A DNA stretch of 64,000 nt from the NCBI GenBank assembly GCA_910585605.1, contig CAJUFL010000001.1, forward strand, positions 62,001 to 126,000, in the 5' to 3' direction. The position numbers and the translations under genes were made by a program. This document shows positions 61,493 through 64,000 of this stretch, piece after piece. Source of the stretch: an uncultured Lachnospiraceae bacterium. Its GTDB lineage: Bacteria > Bacillota > Clostridia > Lachnospirales > Lachnospiraceae. The notes beneath the pieces were generated by a model that ran no database searches, was not told the DNA's origin, and saw only the letters and a program-made list of their open reading frames with translations. The number at the start of each line of letters is the position of its first letter. Within the stretch, counting starts at the first letter, position 1.

Positions 61493-61963
61493 TTATCCTC
61501 TTTTTCTCCGTTGTTCAACACTATCTAAATAAAACATTTTATCTTTCTCTTTTTCCTTTTTTACTTTTGGCTGCTCACCCATCTGCTCAAACATGGCACC
61601 CTTTAACTGTCCTGCCAGTTCCTTTGTACAACCATGACAGAATCTTCCGAACCGAAGGGCACATCCACATTTTTCACATTTTATGTAATACCTGCTCCCC
61701 TCCGGAATCTCCAGCCTTCCATTTTTCAAAAAAATATTAACAACCTCTAACGGGACACCTGTCTCTTCTGAAATAAATGGTGCCGGCGAAGGACCATTTT
61801 TCTCTAAATACAGCTTTACCTTGCCGAAATCATCTAACTCTTCCGCACCGCAGTCTTCACACCGATACACGCCGCTGTTCTGATAAAATAATTTTCCGCG
61901 GCACTGTTTACAAAAAATTGGCCGGCGTTCCATGATAACCCGTTCTTTTTCCCTTTCATTCAT
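61493..61963 (-). CDS. Zinc-ribbon / winged-helix protein (YvyF-like)
   Basis: 156 residues. A first zinc ribbon (CKQCRGKLFYQNSGVYRCEDC) is followed by a small helical domain (GKVKLYLEKNGPSPAPFISE, then GVPLEVVNIFLKNGRLEI) and a second ribbon (CEKCGCALRFGRFCHGC). A Lys-rich tail closes the protein. The arrangement resembles YvyF, a flagellar-operon protein of Firmicutes, but no flagellar genes are present here. Probably regulatory. AAAGGGGG lies seven bases before the ATG. Confidence 0.7.
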   Translation of the reverse strand: MNEREKERVIMERRPIFCKQCRGKLFYQNSGVYRCEDCGAEELDDFGKVKLYLEKNGPSPAPFISEETGVPLEVVNIFLKNGRLEIPEGSRYYIKCEKCGCALRFGRFCHGCTKELAGQLKGAMFEQMGEQPKVKKEKEKDKMFYLDSVEQRRKRG

Positions 61964-62078
61964 AATGTCACCCCCTTTGGGTCGTAAGCAATTATTAAAC
62001 TATGTTTTTTACTTTTTTTATTTTAACACAGGAACGAAAAAAAATAAAATCTTTTTTTAATCCTTAATTTTGGAAAGG

Positions 62079-62107
62079 TTGACACTCCCATCCATATATA
62101 ATAAAAT
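62079..62107 (+). promoter_or_regulatory. Promoter of the DacF gene
   Basis: TTGACA (62079-62084) and TAAAAT (62102-62107) are exactly 17 bases apart, 45 bases before the ATG. Confidence 0.75.
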
Positions 62108-62151
62108 GGAAATAATTATGTTTATCTCTAAATAAAAGGAGCACCTATCAG

Positions 62152-63561
62152 ATGAAAAAAACAATTGTTATTTGTCTGGCGTTATTACTAACTTTCACGT
62201 TCTCTTTTCCTTCCTGTGCCACCGAAACAACGGAAGCGACAACAGAACATCCTGAAACAACGGAATATCCTGACGACCCTTCCAAAGCACCCGACCTTGT
62301 TGCAAATGCTGCAATTGTAATAGATGCAGCCACTGGACAGGTTCTATATGAGAAAAATTCACAGGATAAAAAATATCCTGCCAGTATCACCAAGATTATA
62401 ACAACTATTATCGCTTTAGAGCACAATGTAGATTTTAATGAGTTTGTTACCATATCCGAAAATGCCGTCTGGGACGTAGAACGTGACAGTACGCTGATCG
62501 GATTAGATGTAGGGGAAAAAGTAACGGTAGGGGATCTAGTTTATGCTACCATGGTCAAATCCGCCAATGAATGTGCCTATGCCCTGGCGGAGCATGTTGC
62601 AGGGGATAAAACAGCTTTTGCCAAGCTGATGAATGAAAAAGCTGCCGAAATCGGTTGTGAAAATACGCATTTTGTAACCCCTAACGGTCTGCATGACGAC
62701 GATCATTATACCACTGCCTATGACATGGCGCTTATCACTAAGTACGCCCTGCAAAACGATACCTTTCGCCAGATTGCGGGTACATTGTCTTACACCGTTC
62801 CCGCTACCAATCTTGCTGATGAGACAAGACCTCTTTGGAACGGCAATAAAATGATCAATCCGGCAGAACCTTACTACTATGAATACTGCGAAGGCGGTAA
62901 AACCGGCTATACCTCCAAATCCAATAACACTTTGGTTACTTTCTCCAAAAAAGACGGTCTGGAGCTGATCTGCGTAATTCTGGATTGTGACGGCGGCAAA
63001 TATACCTATTCCGATTCCAGAGCTTTATATAATTACTGTTATAATAATTATACCTATTTTTATCCGCTTTCTGATTTTACTTTTGAATCGGATGAGGCAG
63101 ACATTGCAAAATCAAATACCATTCTGAATAATTATTATACTACCCTGAACCATGAAATGATTGATCTGTCCGTAGACAGAGGGTATTCCCTTTTGATCAA
63201 TAAATCCCTCGACACTACGAAGATTGAACGGGAGATCAAGCTTTTTGACAAAGCCCAGGATAACGTTTTAGGGGAAATCATCTTTATATACGAAGGAAAC
63301 CAGATTGGCAGTACTGCCATTACCAGTACTACACCGCTTCTTTCTTCCCAAATGACCACCGAAGAAGAGAAAACAGATTCCTCTTCCACATGGAAAGCGA
63401 TTGGTAAGATTGCATTGAGAATATTAATTGTTATCGGGGCACTTATCGTTATCTTACTGATATATCTGCTTCTTGCTTCCCTGATTCGCAAATTCAAACG
63501 CAGACGCAGAAGACACCGCTACTACCGAAGAAGAAAACGGGATGATGATTATTATTTTTAA
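62152..63561 (+). CDS. dacF: D-alanyl-D-alanine carboxypeptidase (DacF type)
   Basis: 469 residues. This is a penicillin-binding serine peptidase (S11) that trims the terminal D-Ala from peptidoglycan stem peptides. The signal peptide (about 1-23) is followed by a Thr/Glu-rich stretch. The catalytic triad motifs are S78-x-x-K81 (PASITK), S137-A-N139, and K250-T-G252 (GGKTG). A beta-rich C-terminal domain leads to an anchor helix (about 418-446) and a strikingly basic cytoplasmic tail (RRRRRHRYYRRRKRDDDYYF). The anchor is a true C-terminal membrane helix rather than the usual amphipathic one. AAAGGAG precedes the ATG. Confidence 0.93.
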   Translation: MKKTIVICLALLLTFTFSFPSCATETTEATTEHPETTEYPDDPSKAPDLVANAAIVIDAATGQVLYEKNSQDKKYPASITKIITTIIALEHNVDFNEFVTISENAVWDVERDSTLIGLDVGEKVTVGDLVYATMVKSANECAYALAEHVAGDKTAFAKLMNEKAAEIGCENTHFVTPNGLHDDDHYTTAYDMALITKYALQNDTFRQIAGTLSYTVPATNLADETRPLWNGNKMINPAEPYYYEYCEGGKTGYTSKSNNTLVTFSKKDGLELICVILDCDGGKYTYSDSRALYNYCYNNYTYFYPLSDFTFESDEADIAKSNTILNNYYTTLNHEMIDLSVDRGYSLLINKSLDTTKIEREIKLFDKAQDNVLGEIIFIYEGNQIGSTAITSTTPLLSSQMTTEEEKTDSSSTWKAIGKIALRILIVIGALIVILLIYLLLASLIRKFKRRRRRHRYYRRRKRDDDYYF

Positions 63562-63574
63562 TGAGGAATAATTT

Positions 63575-64000
63575 ATGACAAATGAGGAAACGAATCCACT
63601 CAACATCATAGAAGAAGCCAATTCCAAAACTCTGGATTATTTTAATAAAACCTATGTTGATAATCTGGAACTGGTGCAAAGCCTGAAAACAGAATTGTTT
63701 GAATTGGAGATTCAGATTGAAACTCTGGAAAAAACAAGGGAGCTTTATACTTATCACACTGACAACCGACGTAACGTATTTTCTCCCCTTTCTGATGATA
63801 GCAGCCACACCATGACAAAGGGAAAACAGCTTGCCCTCCAGATCAAAGACTTAGAAGACGCAAAACAACGGCTGGAAAAACGAATTACAGATTTGGAACA
63901 GGAAATTCAGTTTTTCAAAGAACAGGTGGAAATGCTGTCAGCCGCCAGTCAATGCATCCACACCGTTTTAACAGGCAGTGCCCATGATACGGAGGATGAT
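63575..64000 (+). CDS. Coiled-coil protein, N-terminal part (runs off the right edge)
   Basis: 142 codons are visible with no stop. The start ATG at 63575 follows GAGG eight bases upstream and lies 13 bases after dacF, so the two are co-transcribed. Two long heptad-rich stretches (about 15-60 and 85-125) with LVQSLKTELFELEIQIETLE and LEKRITDLEQEIQFFKEQVE form coiled coils. No transmembrane segment is seen so far. It could be the sensory part of a cytoplasmic histidine kinase; not identifiable from this portion. Confidence 0.75.
   Translation, partial: MTNEETNPLNIIEEANSKTLDYFNKTYVDNLELVQSLKTELFELEIQIETLEKTRELYTYHTDNRRNVFSPLSDDSSHTMTKGKQLALQIKDLEDAKQRLEKRITDLEQEIQFFKEQVEMLSAASQCIHTVLTGSAHDTEDD

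Overview
The window looks like chromosome of an anaerobic Firmicute of the Lachnospiraceae / Clostridium cluster XIVa type. Evidence: moderate-to-low GC, strong AGGAGG ribosome sites, a pyruvate formate-lyase cluster with a very highly expressed-looking promoter and codon use, a monoderm Tad/Flp pilus without secretin, BspA-type and Ig-repeat surface proteins, MecA, and a 2[4Fe-4S] ferredoxin. No rRNA, tRNA, CRISPR array or intact insertion sequence was seen. Species-level assignment is not possible from the sequence alone.

Layout. 1-7545 (minus): F-type ATP synthase operon atpZ-I-B-E-F-H-A-G-D-(C), whose c subunit carries the Na+-binding residue set. 7747-9452 (minus): rpiB and a Sua5/YwlC tRNA-modification gene. 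9619-13833 (minus): a 1404-residue exported C-type-lectin-like / Ig-repeat protein. 14251-16906 (plus): an amidase, 1.1 kb of non-coding but strongly foldable DNA, and mecA. 16990-20521: a DUF1858 redox protein, a GGDEF diguanylate cyclase whose sensor domain has suffered a deletion and frameshift, and a CapA-like protein. 20857-24725 (plus): the pyruvate formate-lyase region. 25051-32225 (minus): two more large repeat proteins sharing a C-terminal module with the first. 32393-35353 (minus): an AgrC-like kinase and an AgrA-like receiver abruptly joined to a headless chemoreceptor. 36065-44282 (minus): two unknown Lachnospiraceae-type proteins, pfkA, recR, ybaB, dnaX and a flavodoxin/SCP2 protein. 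44451-53629 (minus): a complete ten-gene Tad/Flp pilus operon. 54016-61963: a YaaL-like protein, hybrid histidine kinase, galU, YfhO, a eukaryotic-type HisA, a 43-residue small ORF, trmB and a zinc-ribbon protein. 62152-64000 (plus): DacF-type carboxypeptidase and the start of a coiled-coil protein.

The most notable system is the pyruvate formate-lyase. The 679-residue PflB ends before the glycyl-radical domain and has no RVSGY loop. That domain is encoded by a separate 80-residue gene at 23212-23454. Between them sits a 72-residue gene whose N-terminal half resembles the start of the same domain, but whose glycyl loop is replaced by a cysteine-rich stretch. A perfect 12-bp hairpin separates the core gene from the two small genes, and the activase pflA follows. 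This reads as a three-part glycyl radical enzyme: core, detachable radical domain, and a third, possibly protective or regulatory, piece.

Other points: a long structured inverted-repeat element between atpZ and atpI has a diverged relative near 53.9 kb; a second deletion/fusion scar joins the response regulator to the chemoreceptor; a Tad minor pilin has two Cys-rich metal-site-like repeats; and galU overlaps the end of yfhO by 107 bases.
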